Shown: one piece after another, positions 23,502-34,408 of the stretch
Position numbering within the stretch: the stretch's first letter is position 1
Layout: each line of letters begins with the position of its first letter
Origin: Mercenaria mercenaria
Lineage: Eukaryota; Mollusca; Bivalvia; Venerida; Veneridae
Direction: 5' to 3'
Length of the DNA: 64,000 nucleotides
NCBI RefSeq assembly: GCF_021730395.1
Contig: NC_069362.1
Location: 65,923,501-65,987,500 of the forward strand
Made by a program: the position numbers and the translations under genes
The notes under the pieces: generated by a model
Told to the model about the DNA's origin: nothing
Seen by the model: only the letters and a program-made list of their open reading frames with translations
Database searches by the model: none

Positions 23502-23714
23502 GGACTTTTGGCTTGTCCAACTTCATGTCACGTCATGTAATACATCTCGTATTATTTTTACTGTTTAATATTTAGTAACTTTTGGTATCAATTTGTGCCT
23601 TTTAATAAATCGTCTGGCTCTACAGGAGTCAGACATGTTCAATCCAGCTTATGCGTTGTCTTCCTTTGTCGTGTCATAAATAGAACTGCAGTGGCGAGAG
23701 AGACCAAATATAAA
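23502..23714 (+). repeat. Direct repeat, left copy (possible LTR-like terminal repeat)
   Basis: This ~210-bp block, from ggacttttggcttgtccaac to gcagtggcgagagagacc, is repeated almost unchanged at 24460-24670, 750 bp away, with a partial third copy around 24300-24425. It contains an AATAAA (in ttttaataaatcgtctggc), as an LTR would. If it is LTR-derived it is a fossil: no coding parts lie between the copies. Family not determined; a plain non-LTR direct repeat is equally possible. Confidence 0.55.
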
Positions 23715-24459
23715 ATAATAATTTATGTAGTGTAACGACATAAATTAAGTTATTTATATTTGCTAAGTCAGTATTATATTATTCAGGGTAGTACCGAGCA
23801 GGTGGCTTTAAGTCCTTTTACCTATATACGAATTTAGTAGTCTTAGACCTACCAACCTAATTGATATTCCAGCCTCGTTTTGATGTCATGGCGTCCGTTG
23901 CAAAAGACAGAAGTTTTTACCGAGGATTTTAGCTTTCCACGTCCTTCCCCACCACCCACCTGCTTGGTCGCCTCTATTATATTTTCACATTAATATGTAT
24001 TCTGATGTTCCTCTGCTCCGACATTTTGCAAAGTTATTCATTGTACATTTAAATTTAACATCGCAATCAGAGTAATGTTAGTACATTGTAATGTAAACCA
24101 AGAAAGTTAAGGGGTCGGAAAACCCTTCTGTTTGCAGCATTGGAAATCCACTACCTCCCCCCTTGCTCTCCAAACAAAAACAAAAAATAGATTAAAAGAT
24201 GAGAGTAAATTTAGGGTTGGGGCAGCCGGCTCGCAGTTTCTTAGCTTTATTATATACATTTTATTCTAAAATATACGTTATTTTCAGGAATGTTAACCTG
24301 GACTTTTGGCTTGTCAGACTTTTGGCTTGTCCATCTTCATGTCATGTCATGTTATACATCTCGTATTAATTTTAATGTTTAATACTTAGTAACTTTTGGT
24401 ATCAATTTGTGCCTTTTAACTTCTGGCTTGTCCAACTTCATGTCGGACTTTTGGCTTGT

Positions 24460-24670
24460 CTTTTGGCTTGTCCAACTTCATGTCACGTCATGTAATACAT
24501 CTCGTATTATTTTTACTGTTTAATATTTAGTAACTTTTGGTATCAATTTGTGCCTTTTAATAAATCGTCTGGCTCTACAGGAGTCAGACATGTTCAATCC
24601 AGCTTATGCGTTGTCTTCCTTTGTCGTGTCATAAATAGAACTGCAGTGGCGAGAGAGATCAAATATAAAT
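24460..24670 (+). repeat. Direct repeat, right copy (possible LTR-like terminal repeat)
   Basis: Near-identical to 23502-23714; the visible differences are very few, so the duplication is young or gene-converted. Just before it (24300-24460) fragments of the same sequence are repeated out of register. The 750 bp between the two copies contains no recognisable retroelement protein. Confidence 0.55.
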
Positions 24671-24979
24671 AGAATCTTTAAAATTGAATACTCTATTGTA
24701 ATATTTTTTCGATCTGTTTTCGTTTCTAAAAGATGTAGACAAAGGTTAAAGGTTCTACTTCATATTTTTATTCAAATGTGATGACAATGATTGATGATGT
24801 TTATTGATTTAATTAATATGTGATATTGAACTCATTATTTCTTTCAATAATCATAAAACATTTTGTATTTGTTCTAAGGAATCTCTCTTTTAACACAACG
24901 TGTCTTGGTAATGGTTAATACAAAAACAGAATCTTTGCATTTTTATTAGGTGTATATACAGTATTTATTACCATAGATT

Positions 24980-25213
24980 AGCCGCGCCATGAGAAAACCG
25001 ACATAGTGGCTTTGTGACCAGCATGGATCCAGACCAGCCTGCGCATCCGCGCAGTCTGGTCAGGATCCATGCTGTTCACTAACCGTTTCTCTAATTCTAA
25101 TAGGCTTTGAAAGCGAACAACATGGATCCTGACCAGACTGCGCGGATGCGCAGGCTGGTCTGGATCCATGCTGGTCGCAAAACCACTATGTTGGTTTTCC
25201 CATGGCACGGCTC
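24980..25213. mobile_element. Foldback MITE, copy 2
   Basis: Same family as 21286-21520: starts agccgcgccatgagaaaac, ends gttttcccatggcacggctc, with the inverted arms agcatggatccagaccagcc / ggctggtctggatccatgct. The middle differs from copy 1 (ctaattctaataggctttga). No coding capacity. Confidence 0.92.
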
Positions 25214-25910
25214 AAATTGTTTGTGTTAATATTGCATTTTTGTAGCAAACAAATAAATCAAATATAAGTGATCTTGTAAGTTAAGGAAATCTAAGCGAAA
25301 CTATTAATTCTCGCCTGTTCACTTAAAATGTGAACTATAGCTATTTAGGAAGCTGATTAATAGCACAAACCTATAGTGTATACTTTTATAAATATAATCA
25401 AATGTTGTTTTTTTTCTGAATCCTTCAAATTCTTTTGTTTCATCGTTTACATGCAGTGGTTTTATTTATAAGTTAATAACAGACGTTCTTATTTATTGTG
25501 GTCCACATATGTCAGTGATATATATTTCTCAGTTTCTTGCAAATTTGTATATTTAATATGAACCGCAGAATAGGCCTATAGGGTTAACATGTACATTATA
25601 TTTACTATAAGATAATTATATGATTTTAGGTGACTTAATTACAGGCCCATTGGGCCGGGTGCTGTACTAGTTTTTGTATATATTTATAGTAATACTTATG
25701 CACATGTCACGTTAATAAAACATTTACTTACTTATAAACAATGAGGCCAGGACTAGTATATAGCCTGTTGCACATTCAGTTAGTACGAGGCAGTGCATGT
25801 ATGCTTACTATGAACCCTGTTGGCGTTTATTCGTGACATTTGAAATGCAAGATGGCTATGAAAGATATTGTTGCGTTGTGATGGATACTGTAATTCACGG
25901 GTTTATTTAA
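25214..25910. other. Unassigned DNA
   Basis: No gene seen. Around 25640-25735 the words cccattgggccgggtgctgt and ttaataaaacatttacttac resemble the 3' tail of a non-LTR retrotransposon ending in a short CTTA-type repeat, but nothing coding precedes them, so this is only a weak suggestion. Confidence 0.35.
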
Positions 25911-26081
25911 GAAATAATTTATAGCAAAAGAGTGCTTTAACACTATTTATGCACGATGGGCGGTTATACGTCGGGCGTAATAATTTCACTAGGGCGCAGC
26001 CCGAGTGCAATTATTTGTACGACGTGTTACCGCCCGAGTGTATAAATAGTGTTAAAACACGGTTTTGCTATAAATTATTTC
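25911..26081. mobile_element. MITE with ~70-bp terminal inverted repeats (171 bp)
   Basis: The left end gaaataatttatagcaaaa and the right end ttttgctataaattatttc are exact inverse copies. The inverted pairing continues inward through ctttaacactatttatgcac / tataaatagtgttaaaacac and gggcggttatacgtcg / cgacgtgttaccgccc, leaving a short centre. No target duplication outside the ends was recognised. Confidence 0.85.
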
Positions 26082-26239
26082 AATTCTAACACGCCTTTAA
26101 TCCGAAACAGTAGATAAAATATAGTAGCGCTCTTTCTTGGTCGCAACAAAAACTTTGACGTCACCGCACGTTAACGTGACGTCATTCTAGCGTAAGCGTG
26201 TTTTAACAGAGAAGAATATTAGAATGGAATTTACGATAG

Positions 26240-26535
26240 CTGAGATTGTTTGTTTGTTTTGGGTTTAACGCCGTTTATCAACAGCATTACAGTAATGTAA
26301 CGGCGGGCAGTTACCCTAACCAGTGTTCCTGGATTCTGTACCAGTACAAACCTGTTCTCCACAAGTAACACCCAATTTCCCCACATGAACCAGAGGTGGG
26401 GGACGAATGATTTCAGACACAATGTCTTTTATTAAATCGTCACGGAGAACATGCGCATCGCCCGAGGATCGAACTCACGACCTCGCGATCCGTAGATCTG
26501 CGTTCTCCCTATTGAGCAAAGCGGGCGGGCTGCGA
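26240..26535 (-). mobile_element. tRNA-derived SINE (long type), minus strand
   Basis: On the minus strand it starts ccgcccgctttgctcaatag, with an A box-like ttgctcaatagggag and a B box-like gagttcgatcc about 45 bp later. A conserved body follows (ggagaacaggtttgtactgg, aacactggttagggtaactg), with a tail ending aaacccaaaacaaacaaac. A second copy on the plus strand lies at 52307-52545. The order tRNA head, unrelated body, simple tail is the standard SINE layout. Confidence 0.85.
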
Positions 26536-26822
26536 AAGTTGAGAGAAATGACCTACTTGCAATTACATGCTAAAAAGAAAGTTTGTTAAAAATATCGTAT
26601 TTGTTTATTTTTACGAGTATTGTCGTTTTTCGAAACCGTCTTAAAAACTATTTGAAACCGTTTGAAACTATTATGTTCTGTGTAAATCCATTATTAGAGT
26701 GTAGAAACTTTTGAACAGAATGATTTAAAGGTAATTTGAGCATGGCTGACTTTGAACATTAATCAGTCCAAAGGTGTCACTGTAATGTACAATATTTATG
26801 AAAAATATCCTTTAGGAATTCA

Positions 26823-27700
26823 TTGATAAAATCAATTGATTCTATCCTATTTGTGATGAAATACATTAACGAAGCTATTCAGTAAATGTATCAATTTATC
26901 ATTTAATTACACATATCACGAATTAACAGAGCTTTGGCCACATCAGTAATGAGTTACAGGGAAGCAGGATGGATAAAACAGCACTAATAATGGGGATTTT
27001 CTGTTTTTCAACAAGTTTTTGGGCGGTTCATGCAAGTATGATTAAAAGTGCGGGTTACATCCTTTACGAGAATCTTATATTTGATCAAGGATACAATCCA
27101 AATGTGCGTCCTGTAGTGGATACCAGGCAACAAACGACAGTTAATGTCAGTTTAAATGTAATACGTATCATAGCTAGCATTTATGCCCTTTTCTCGTTAT
27201 TCCGAGCCCCTTAACCGGTATTTCAGTGCTGGTCAGTAACAGTTTTAAGTTTCAAAAGAGTTTCTGCTATAGTTTGATACTCCAACATCTAAACTTAAAA
27301 AATCCCCATGAAGAAAAATTCTAAGGATTGTTGTAAATGAATAATCCAGGCTTTCACATGATGACCCTAACTCTCTGAAACAGCCAGATTCTTTGAAACC
27401 GAGACTTGCGATCATTTGTGCTAGCTCTGAAAAAATAAGGCCTTTTTTGAAAAAGTTCTTTTTTAAAATTAAGAACAGATATATTATTGTGTTTGCGGAC
27501 AAAAAAGTTTTAAAATAAGTGGTTTCTGTTTTCTGTAAGAAGGTTATATATTACCCCATTGATTTTAGATAGGCAAATTTTGTGCCAAAATTTTCTGTTG
27601 TGTATATTTCTATTTTAATGCAAGTAACACTATTTTCTTTTTATTTTTGTTTAACTGTCATTTGATTTGCCACAGCATACATAAAATTTAGAAACAGGAA
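26823..27700 (+). repeat. Tandem duplication unit 1 (~877 bp) carrying the receptor 5' part
   Basis: The segment from ttgataaaatcaattgattc to catacataaaatttagaaac is repeated immediately at 27701-28577. The copies differ visibly only by a 4-bp ctag/tagc insertion near 27174 and a few substitutions (tagatagg/tagataag, ccacagc/ccacaac). The unit covers the conserved 5' flank, the first ~69 codons of a type 1 receptor and the left ~520 bp of an inserted element. The breakpoint lies inside that element, so the duplication happened after the insertion. Confidence 0.93.
26969..27214 (+). pseudogene. Truncated 5' copy of type 1 receptor (duplicate of 27848)
   Basis: Encodes MDKTALIMGIFCFSTSFWAV, a signal-peptide-like start, then YILYENLIFDQGYNPNVRPV and on to about residue 69, matching residues 1-69 of the intact type 1 receptor. 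It then runs into the inserted element and stops. It has no 3' part of its own; the next thing downstream is the second copy of the same 5' part at 27848. It cannot make a channel alone. Splicing to the downstream body would have to skip the second copy and the insert; no evidence for that is visible. Confidence 0.85.
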
Positions 27701-28577
27701 ATTGATAAAATCAATTGATTCTATCCTATTTGTGATGAAATACATTAACGAAGCTATTCAGTAAATGTATCAATTTATCATTTAATTACACATATCACGA
27801 ATTAACAGAGCTTTGGCCACATCAGTAATGAGTTACAGGGAAGCAGGATGGATAAAACAGCACTAATAATGGGGATTTTCTGTTTTTCAACAAGTTTTTG
27901 GGCGGTTCATGCAAGTATGATTAAAAGTGCGGGTTACATCCTTTACGAGAATCTTATATTTGATCAAGGATACAATCCAAATGTGCGTCCTGTAGTGGAT
28001 ACCAGGCAACAAACGACAGTTAATGTCAGTTTAAATGTAATACGTATCATAGCATTTATGCCCTTTTCTCGTTATTCCGAGCCCCTTAACCGGTATTTCA
28101 GTGCTGGTCAGTAACAGTTTTAAGTTTCAAAAGAGTTTCTGCTATAGTTTGATACTCCAACATCTAAACTTAAAAAATCCCCATGAAGAAAAATTCTAAG
28201 GATTGTTGTAAATGAATAATCCAGGCTTTCACATGATGACCCTAACTCTCTGAAACAGCCAGATTCTTTGAAACCGAGACTTGCGATCATTTGTGCTAGC
28301 TCTGAAAAAATAAGGCCTTTTTTGAAAAAGTTCTTTTTTAAAATTAAGAACAGATATATTATTGTGTTTGCGGACAAAAAAGTTTTAAAATAAGTGGTTT
28401 CTGTTTTCTGTAAGAAGGTTATATATTACCCCATTGATTTTAGATAAGCAAATTTTGTGCCAAAATTTTCTGTTGTGTATATTTCTATTTTAATGCAAGT
28501 AACACTATTTTCTTTTTATTTTTGTTTAACTGTCATTTGATTTGCCACAACATACATAAAATTTAGAAACAGGAAAT
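27701..28577 (+). repeat. Tandem duplication unit 2
   Basis: Second copy of 26823-27700; its right end continues into the remainder of the inserted element and then the receptor body. The junction between units (gaaattgataaaatc) shows only a few bases of shared sequence, as with replication slippage or end joining. Confidence 0.9.
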
Positions 28578-29699
28578 AGCCACAAGTGCAAATTTTCCAA
28601 AGGCTCGGATCAATGAGAAGGCTCGGAATTACGAGAAAGAGGCATAATGAAATCTCTGAGACATTGACCCTCACAGCAAAACTAAAGCTTTACTGGTATG
28701 ACGAATATCTTACGTGGAATCCTGTTATGTACAATGGATTACAAAGTATGAACATACCACAGAGCAATGTCTGGAAGCCAGATATTAAGTTGGAGAACTC
28801 TGTTGAAAGATATCGTGATATGGGAGGAAAGCATATGTATGTCGCAGTAACACATCAAGGACGGATGCAATGGAAATCTATCGAAGTTTTTATGTCAACT
28901 TGCTCCATCGACGTCACCAAATACCCAGTAGACATTCACAGATGTTGCCTAAATTTCGAAGTTTGGAGTCATACGGATGGATCTGTTAAAATTACGAACG
29001 CTTCTGACCATGTGATCTTACATGCTGAATATGACGGTCATCCTAGTGGCAAATTATCGGTTCTACGGCCCAAGAAAAATCAATTGGCGAAGACAGTTAC
29101 GTTGTGTTTTGCTTAACGCTTAAGCGTCAAATTACGTCATGTTAAATGTCATACTGCCAATATCATTTCTATCCTTACTCAATAACTGTGTATTTCTTTT
29201 ACCGGCGTCTTGTGGAGAAAAGGCGAGTTTCTCTGTAACTGTATTCCTATCGTTGAGCGTGTTTCTTACTATTGTTAGCGAACAGTTACCAAAAGCGTCT
29301 GATAAAGTCTCCTTGTTCAACCTGTACGTTTTTATTCAGGTAGTTCTTAGCACAATGATAACCGTGACGTTAGTTCAGATTCGACTCTATCACAGGGACG
29401 ATGAACGTGAAGTTCCAACATGGCTCCGAAGTTTGGTCATTTCCTGTGGACAGTGTGCGAAAATGCGATCAACGTTAAAACAGAGTGATATGGACGCTAC
29501 AATAAGTGAAACTAACATCATTCCAACTAAGGCGACAAAATCTCAACATCAAACGTCAGAGAACGAGAAATCAGGGAATTCTAATCACGTGACATGGAGA
29601 TGTGTTGCTGATTGGATGGATCCGGTCATGTTTGCTGGATACACTATCCTGAACATAATATGCAGTGTAGTTCTCGTGCTTTGCTCCATTTCTGCCTGA
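27848..29699 (+). pseudogene. Broken type 1 nicotinic receptor-like gene
   Basis: The gene is collinear with 9331-10623 but interrupted. Residues 1-69 (27848-28052) are followed by a ~594-bp insert, and the body resumes at NEISETLTL (28647). Loop A WKPD, the Cys-loop (CSIDVTKYPVDIHRC) and loop B are intact. Near 29041 one base is missing compared with gene 1 (HPQWK becomes HPSGK), and near 29127 four bases are missing just before TM1. After that the frame is clean through TM1, GEKASF TM2, TM3 and TM4 to the stop at 29699. The TM3-TM4 loop has lost a few residues relative to gene 1. The long clean frames on both sides suggest recent loss. Assembly error at the two small gaps is possible, but the insert and duplication would still break it. 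Confidence 0.88.
28053..28646. mobile_element. Inserted element with ~30-bp terminal inverted repeats (~594 bp)
   Basis: The left end reads catttatgcccttttctcgt and on to tattccgagccc; the right end, reverse-complemented, reads cattatgcctctttctcgta and on to attccgagcc. So imperfect TIRs of about 30 bp flank sequence that is absent from the intact receptor at 9331-10623. A minus-strand 85-residue frame inside (28120-28377) has no recognised motif. It fits a non-autonomous DNA transposon; superfamily unknown. A target duplication is not clean, because a few receptor codons (DL) are also missing at the junction. Confidence 0.75.
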
Positions 29700-30029
29700 G
29701 GTCGTGCAGCTTCGTTGTCTCCATGACTAAACAAACTAAAAAAGAACTATACAACTTTACTAACTACTGGAGCGATCATATTAACTTATCATACAGTACA
29801 TTGTCATCACTAATGTTTATAACCTTTGATGTACAGGTTGTTTTTTAAATAAGAATAACATCTTTATGTGGCTGAATATTTTTTAGGTACTTAGGAAATG
29901 ATTCTGTGTTTATATCGTTTTGTATACAGCACTGTTGGAGCTTGTACAGTTAAAATGACACGTATATGTGTACACAATATAAATATCTCTTACTTTTGGC
30001 GATGTGTTGTAAATAATAACTATTAACAA
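29700..30029. other. 3' flank of the broken receptor, otherwise unassigned
   Basis: AT-rich DNA following the pseudogene stop. It does not obviously match the 3' flank of gene 1 beyond the first bases (cagcttc). No gene seen. Confidence 0.4.
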
Positions 30030-30400
30030 GAGCTGCCGTAAGACAGCGCGCTCCACAAGTCGGGGATTTGACAGTAAAATGAATATATGTCTGAATAAGA
30101 GAACTCTACTTCAAAAGGAAGATACACCAAAGGGCATAATTCCATCAAATACACACATGTGAGTTATAAGGATTGTTACAACACATGCAGATGATGATGA
30201 TAAAGATATATTTTGAGTTTCAAGTCATTATTTTATATAGTACCAAAGTTATGTCCAGAAAACGAAGATATAAGCAATAGTAACAAAGATATGACAGAAA
30301 AACAAAGGTTGCCGAAAAACTTTAACCAGGAAGGGTCACGCCGACGCCGACCCGGGGCAAGTAGTATAGCCCCCCTATTCTCCGAGTAGTGGAGCTAATT
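30030..30400 (+). repeat. Dispersed repeat beginning aagagctgccgtaagacagc
   Basis: A ~370-bp block starts with aagagctgccgtaagacagc and gcgctccac, and ends with cccccctattctccgagtag and tggagct. The two ends carry short inverted pieces (agct...gtccac / ccgagtagtggagct). The body includes accaaagttatgtcc and gccgacgccgacccggggc. The arrangement is familiar from highly repeated bivalve elements of MITE or SINE type; I cannot assign a class from one copy. Confidence 0.5.
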
Positions 30401-31256
30401 AGTCTTCACTACCAGATCTTATACAGTTACCCGAAAATGTGTTTGTTAGAATAAAAGAAGAAGGTAAAACTGTTAGCAAGGGAAATTATAATGTATACCA
30501 TGTTCACGAAACGAAACATTTTCAACGAAACGTAGGTAATTCATTGCTGAAAAAGTACGTCCCAATTTCAGTTTCTGTGAAACTGACAACCCCTATGATA
30601 TGGTCAAAAAGATGTGAACATGCCACGAACATGCTACGAACATGCCACGAACACACACATTCGCGGGAAGTATTCGCTTGCCACGAACATGCTGCGATAA
30701 ATTTGATACTAGTTTGCAAGATATTCGCTGTAAGACCAACGGTCGTGGCTTATACGCCGGAAGGACTTAGAAAATTGTAATTTTTTTGGTAAACTGTTAA
30801 TGAAGAACATTGATTTCAGCAGATACATGTAGATCAATAAATTTGTAACTTTATCTGCAAGATCACATTACTAGTCTGTTAAGATGTTTTGAAATATGTT
30901 TAGAGGGAAATTGTATATAGTTAGAAATTTTATACATACTACTTCAAATGTGAATGGTGATGTTTTTAGAGGATGAAAGGCATACATTCTTACTTGTGGT
31001 AAGTGAGATATTTTTTTATATCTATACTCATAAGCATTTTGCAGCCGGATCAAATTATCTAAAAGGAAATATAAAAATGACAATTTAGGTATATAAGTTT
31101 GATAACTAAGATGTAAAACTAAAAATGACTTTAAGAGAGATTTTTCAGACTTTTGTACTCATGCATATATATAAGCAATGTGAAGAAATTGTGATGAATA
31201 AATACGTGTACAGTACTGCAACAAATTTATTTAAATTGCAATTGCAATTGATAATT
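30401..31256. other. Unassigned DNA with a short catgccacgaa repeat
   Basis: A 113-codon frame (30439-30780, +) has no recognised domain and includes a small tandem repeat of acatgccacgaac (about 30617-30651), so I do not call it a gene. The remaining 480 bp is AT-rich and featureless. Confidence 0.4.
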
Positions 31257-31491
31257 GAGCCGTGCCATGAGAAAACCAACATAGTGGCTTTGCGACCAGC
31301 ATGGATCCAGACCAGCCTGCGCATCCGCGCAGTCTGGTCAGGATCCATGCTATTCGCTTTTTAAACCTATTACAATTAGAGAAACTGTTAGCGAACAGCA
31401 TGGATCCTGACCAGACTGCGCGGATGCGCAGGCTGGTCTGGATCCATGCTGGTCGCAAAGCCACTATGTTGGTTTTCTCATGGCGCGGCTC
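31257..31491. mobile_element. Foldback MITE, copy 3 (best preserved)
   Basis: Starts gagccgtgccatgagaaaac and ends gttttctcatggcgcggctc. The inverted pairing extends one step into the flanks (attgagcc / ggctcaat). The arms are almost exact inverted copies around ttttaaacctattacaatta. Same family as 21286, 24980 and 38080. Confidence 0.93.
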
Positions 31492-32379
31492 AATTCATAT
31501 TCATACAGATTTCAAACGTGTTCGCGGGAAGTTAACAGCAATTTGTCACTGGCAAATCTAATTTCCATGTGAAAAGTGAACACCAAACGAACATCTCGCG
31601 ATCAGTGTATCTATTTTGATAACAAATTTAATAACAGGTCCTAAATAGCTAGGCATGTAATATCGTTATAAAAGTTTGCATAGGGGAAAGACAAGCTACA
31701 TCGTGACGTCATAACAATATCTTTAGCTCTTGGATTCTCATTACCTGCTGTTCCTCAGTTTGGGAAACGCGTGTCATGTGTGATCCTTTTATTCCAATAC
31801 CGGCGAAAAGATAGGAATAACATTAACTTTTTAACCCGTTAAAAACTGCCCACGTTGTCATTTACCGACGGGTGATTGATATATTTAGGCTAGCCACTAG
31901 ACTGATGATAAAGAATTGTCACAAAATTTCAATTTTTGTAGTCCTATTTTTTCTTTTTTATGTAATAGTGACAATTGCCAGACTATTTTACACCTGATTG
32001 TAATATTATCTTACAGGTATATAATATTGGACATAGGATATAGACTGGCTATATTCAAAACTTGAAAGATAAAAATTAAAAGTTTGATATAGGCCCTATC
32101 ATATCCTAGGAGTTAGTCTTATTTTTCAACGTTGAAAACTGACCCCGTCCATTCATTAACGAACCTCCCTCGCATGAAATTTTGATCCACGTTGATAAAT
32201 AATCTACAGGACTAGGGTCATATATATTTCAACGGTGAAAACTGACTTCAGTAGTAGCAGTCGTATTCAAGATTCTTAGAACTAGATACATCTCATTGAC
32301 CAGACACTATAAACATACCTTATGTCAGCATTGCTGCCATTGTCTTGACTGAAAGTAATAAACGTTCAGTGTTACGTAA
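31492..32379. other. Unassigned DNA with tttcaacgttgaaaactga motifs
   Basis: No gene seen. The imperfect palindrome ttttcaacgttgaaaactga (about 32126) recurs as atttcaacggtgaaaactga (about 32228), and a related inverted form occurs near 40528-40580. This suggests fragments of a small dispersed repeat. Confidence 0.4.
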
Positions 32380-32700
32380 GACTCACCTGGAGGGGATTAC
32401 TTTTATTTACACTGTCCCGTGTCTTTTGAACATGGTGGGGATAAGAGTGAGGTTGGGTGCGCACCATAAACCGGTTTAAGCTCCCCAGTGGTGTTTTTGC
32501 CACTGACCGTTCCAAGGCGGTGCCCCACTGTGTTCCTTTGTTCGTTCGTTTTGTCCTCGTGTGTTGGCTTTGTGTGCGAGTACGTGTGTGTGTGTGTGTG
32601 TGTGGTGTGCACGTCTGCGTGCTGTGGGTTTCGTTTTGGGGAGGCTGCGTTTTTGGTACGTGGCATTCCCTGTTTGATATTTGTCTTTAATTTTTTCAGA
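32380..32700 (+). repeat. Short copy of the retroelement 3' end found at 48080-48440
   Basis: The two copies share gtaag, then ctggaggggattactttta, ggtttaagctccccagtggt, tgaccgttccaaggcggtgc, a (GT)n run (32584-32602 here) and tgtttgatattt followed by a T-rich end. The other copy lies downstream of a retroelement protein remnant at 47330-48451, so this one is best read as a 5'-truncated copy or a separately mobilised tail. The frames here (32403-32960 -, 32457-32690 +, 32488-32844 +) run through the repeat and the microsatellite. Confidence 0.8.
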
Positions 32701-33349
32701 CTAATAGTACTATTCTTTGCCAAGTCAAAGGTCTTCTGCCATGATTCTCCTGCTAATGGACTGATGTTGCAATGTTGTGTTAAGTGTTTTTCGTGTAACA
32801 ACATGCTAAAGGACTGGTTGGTGCAGGAGCCCGTAGGAACATGATGAAATATAAAGGGAAAAGACGGACAGTTCGACCTTTGAAAAAAATATTCATCTAT
32901 ATTTGTTTTCATTTTTTGAAATAAGAAGTTTGTAATGTTGTAACTCATCATGGTTTTCATTTGAAATAATGCTGTGTAATAACTTCAGTTAAGTCACACA
33001 CACAACACCATAAAGCTGAATTTGATTTTTTACAGATCGCATGACTCTTTTTTTCACTATTTTAATCTTTTTTCCTGGTATCTTAGCTTTTCTTTTATTT
33101 TGCTTTTCAGACTTCCGTTTCAGTTTTTCTCGACAATTATTTCCTCACTGTCAGCAAACGACGAGTGGGTATGCTTTTCTTTACTATTACGCTTTTTTCT
33201 TGTTCTGATATATTTTGGTGTAGGAGGGATGAACAATTCTACTATTGTTTTATCAAGTCTATCATATAATTAACATGGAGTGGCATGAGCGGGGTGAATG
33301 ACATGTTGCCCATTCTGGTCTGCCAATGTTTGTGCTAAACATGTCCCTT
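32701..33349. other. Unassigned DNA
   Basis: AT-rich; the plus-strand frame at 33022-33273 is dominated by T-rich hydrophobic codons and shows no family motif. No repeat recognised. Confidence 0.4.
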
Positions 33350-34190
33350 CAGATATGAGTCACAAGCGTTGCTGCGGGTCACTTAAGTCCAGAACGTCAT
33401 TGACTGACAGTAATCCTACATCACCCTGGATTTCATTGCTATTCAGTTCCCTAAATGCCATTTGAAATGAATTATTCTGAGTAGGTAGAGATGGAAGTGT
33501 AAGCAGCTCATCAAACGGTGTTGTCGATTGCGACGTTTCAGTTTCATCAGTTAAAGTAGTACTGTACGATGTATCAGGGTTTGAAATTGTTACAGTATAA
33601 AGGTTAGCGGGTGTTTCAATGGACAGACGGGCTTGCTCTATGGAGTTATCAGATGGTTCATTTGGTCCAAATGCATTGTCAGGAATGCACGTTTCGTTCA
33701 AAGGAAATATTCCACATGCCTTAAACTCGCATATGATATTTATTAATTTGATGCAGTGGATTGTCCTGTAAATTCTCAGAGCATTTTCTATTGTATTCTC
33801 TATATAGAGGCCCAAACATAGCCCAGTCTAAAGGCTGAAAATAGTGGGTAGTAAGGGGAGGAAGTGCTAAAATTCTAATATTTTCTTCCATTGCTCGCAT
33901 AAAAATTCCAAGATTTTCGTAGGAGGAAAGCCTGTCAAGGATTAGTAGTTGAGGCATTTCCTTTCCACAATACTGAAGGAAAACATCGTTAAATCACTTT
34001 TCACATAAACTGTCGTCTACCCAGCCACTTTGGTTCAGTAGATGTCATGGAAGTATTGAACACATGCAAACTCTTTGATGTTTTGCCGTCTACGACAAAC
34101 ATTGGTGGCATCCGTTTACCACTGGTGTTTTCACAGGCCATAATAGTAATATTGTCGGGGTCCAGGGACGATAAACTTAAAAACAATCAT
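33350..34190 (-). mobile_element. pogo/Tigger-type transposase relic, DDE part
   Basis: Minus-strand pieces in order: DNITIMACENTSGKRMPPMF (34001-34186), the strand and loop before the catalytic core; then PQLLILDRLSS and LPPLTTHYFQPLDWAMFGPL (33721-33957), the second catalytic Asp and the conserved TTHxxQPLD block; then a polar tail with Thr/Ser-rich sequence (33360-33815). The usual DGH is DRL here, a change at a conserved Gly next to the catalytic Asp. The pieces lie in different frames, so at least two frameshifts are present. It differs clearly from the relic at 14547-17065. The N-terminal part may be the fragment at 36850-37175. Confidence 0.8.
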
Positions 34191-34408
34191 TAAAAAATGT
34201 GCGGTTCAAATCCTAGTTCATGCAAGGCTACTTAAGCAATTTAACCTAAGGAGCCGTACCCTAAATCCCCGATATACCTATAATATACCACCTGAAGAAT
34301 GAGAGACAAGAGGGATGAAGTACAAGCCATATCTGATAAGTTTCAACAACATAATTGAAAAATACTCTCAAAAAAATGTGTACATGTAAAATTCATAAAT
34401 CGTATTTA

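Noticed and set aside
26430-26535. tRNA gene suggested by A and B box-like words
   Set aside because: The tRNA-like head is joined to a conserved unrelated body and tail and recurs at 52307, so it is a SINE and not a functional tRNA gene.
27245-28377. Identical 85-codon minus-strand frame found twice (27245-27502 and 28120-28377) as a candidate small gene
   Set aside because: It lies inside the element that disrupted the receptor and is duplicated only because the segment is; no motif recognised.
26969-29699. Intact spliced receptor gene with the insert as an intron
   Set aside because: The insert has terminal inverted repeats and not convincing splice sites, a second 5' copy lies upstream, and two frameshifting gaps follow in the body.
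30439-30780. 113-codon frame with His/Cys-rich middle
   Set aside because: No domain; the middle is a short tandem repeat, and no neighbouring exon or promoter was recognised.
21177-31561. Recurring predicted peptide (MDPDQTARMRRLVWIHAG) at several sites on both strands
   Set aside because: It is the translation of the foldback MITE arms.
32403-32960. 185-codon minus-strand frame with a Thr-His repeat
   Set aside because: Runs through the (GT)n microsatellite and the retroelement tail; a related shorter frame occurs at the second copy for the same reason.
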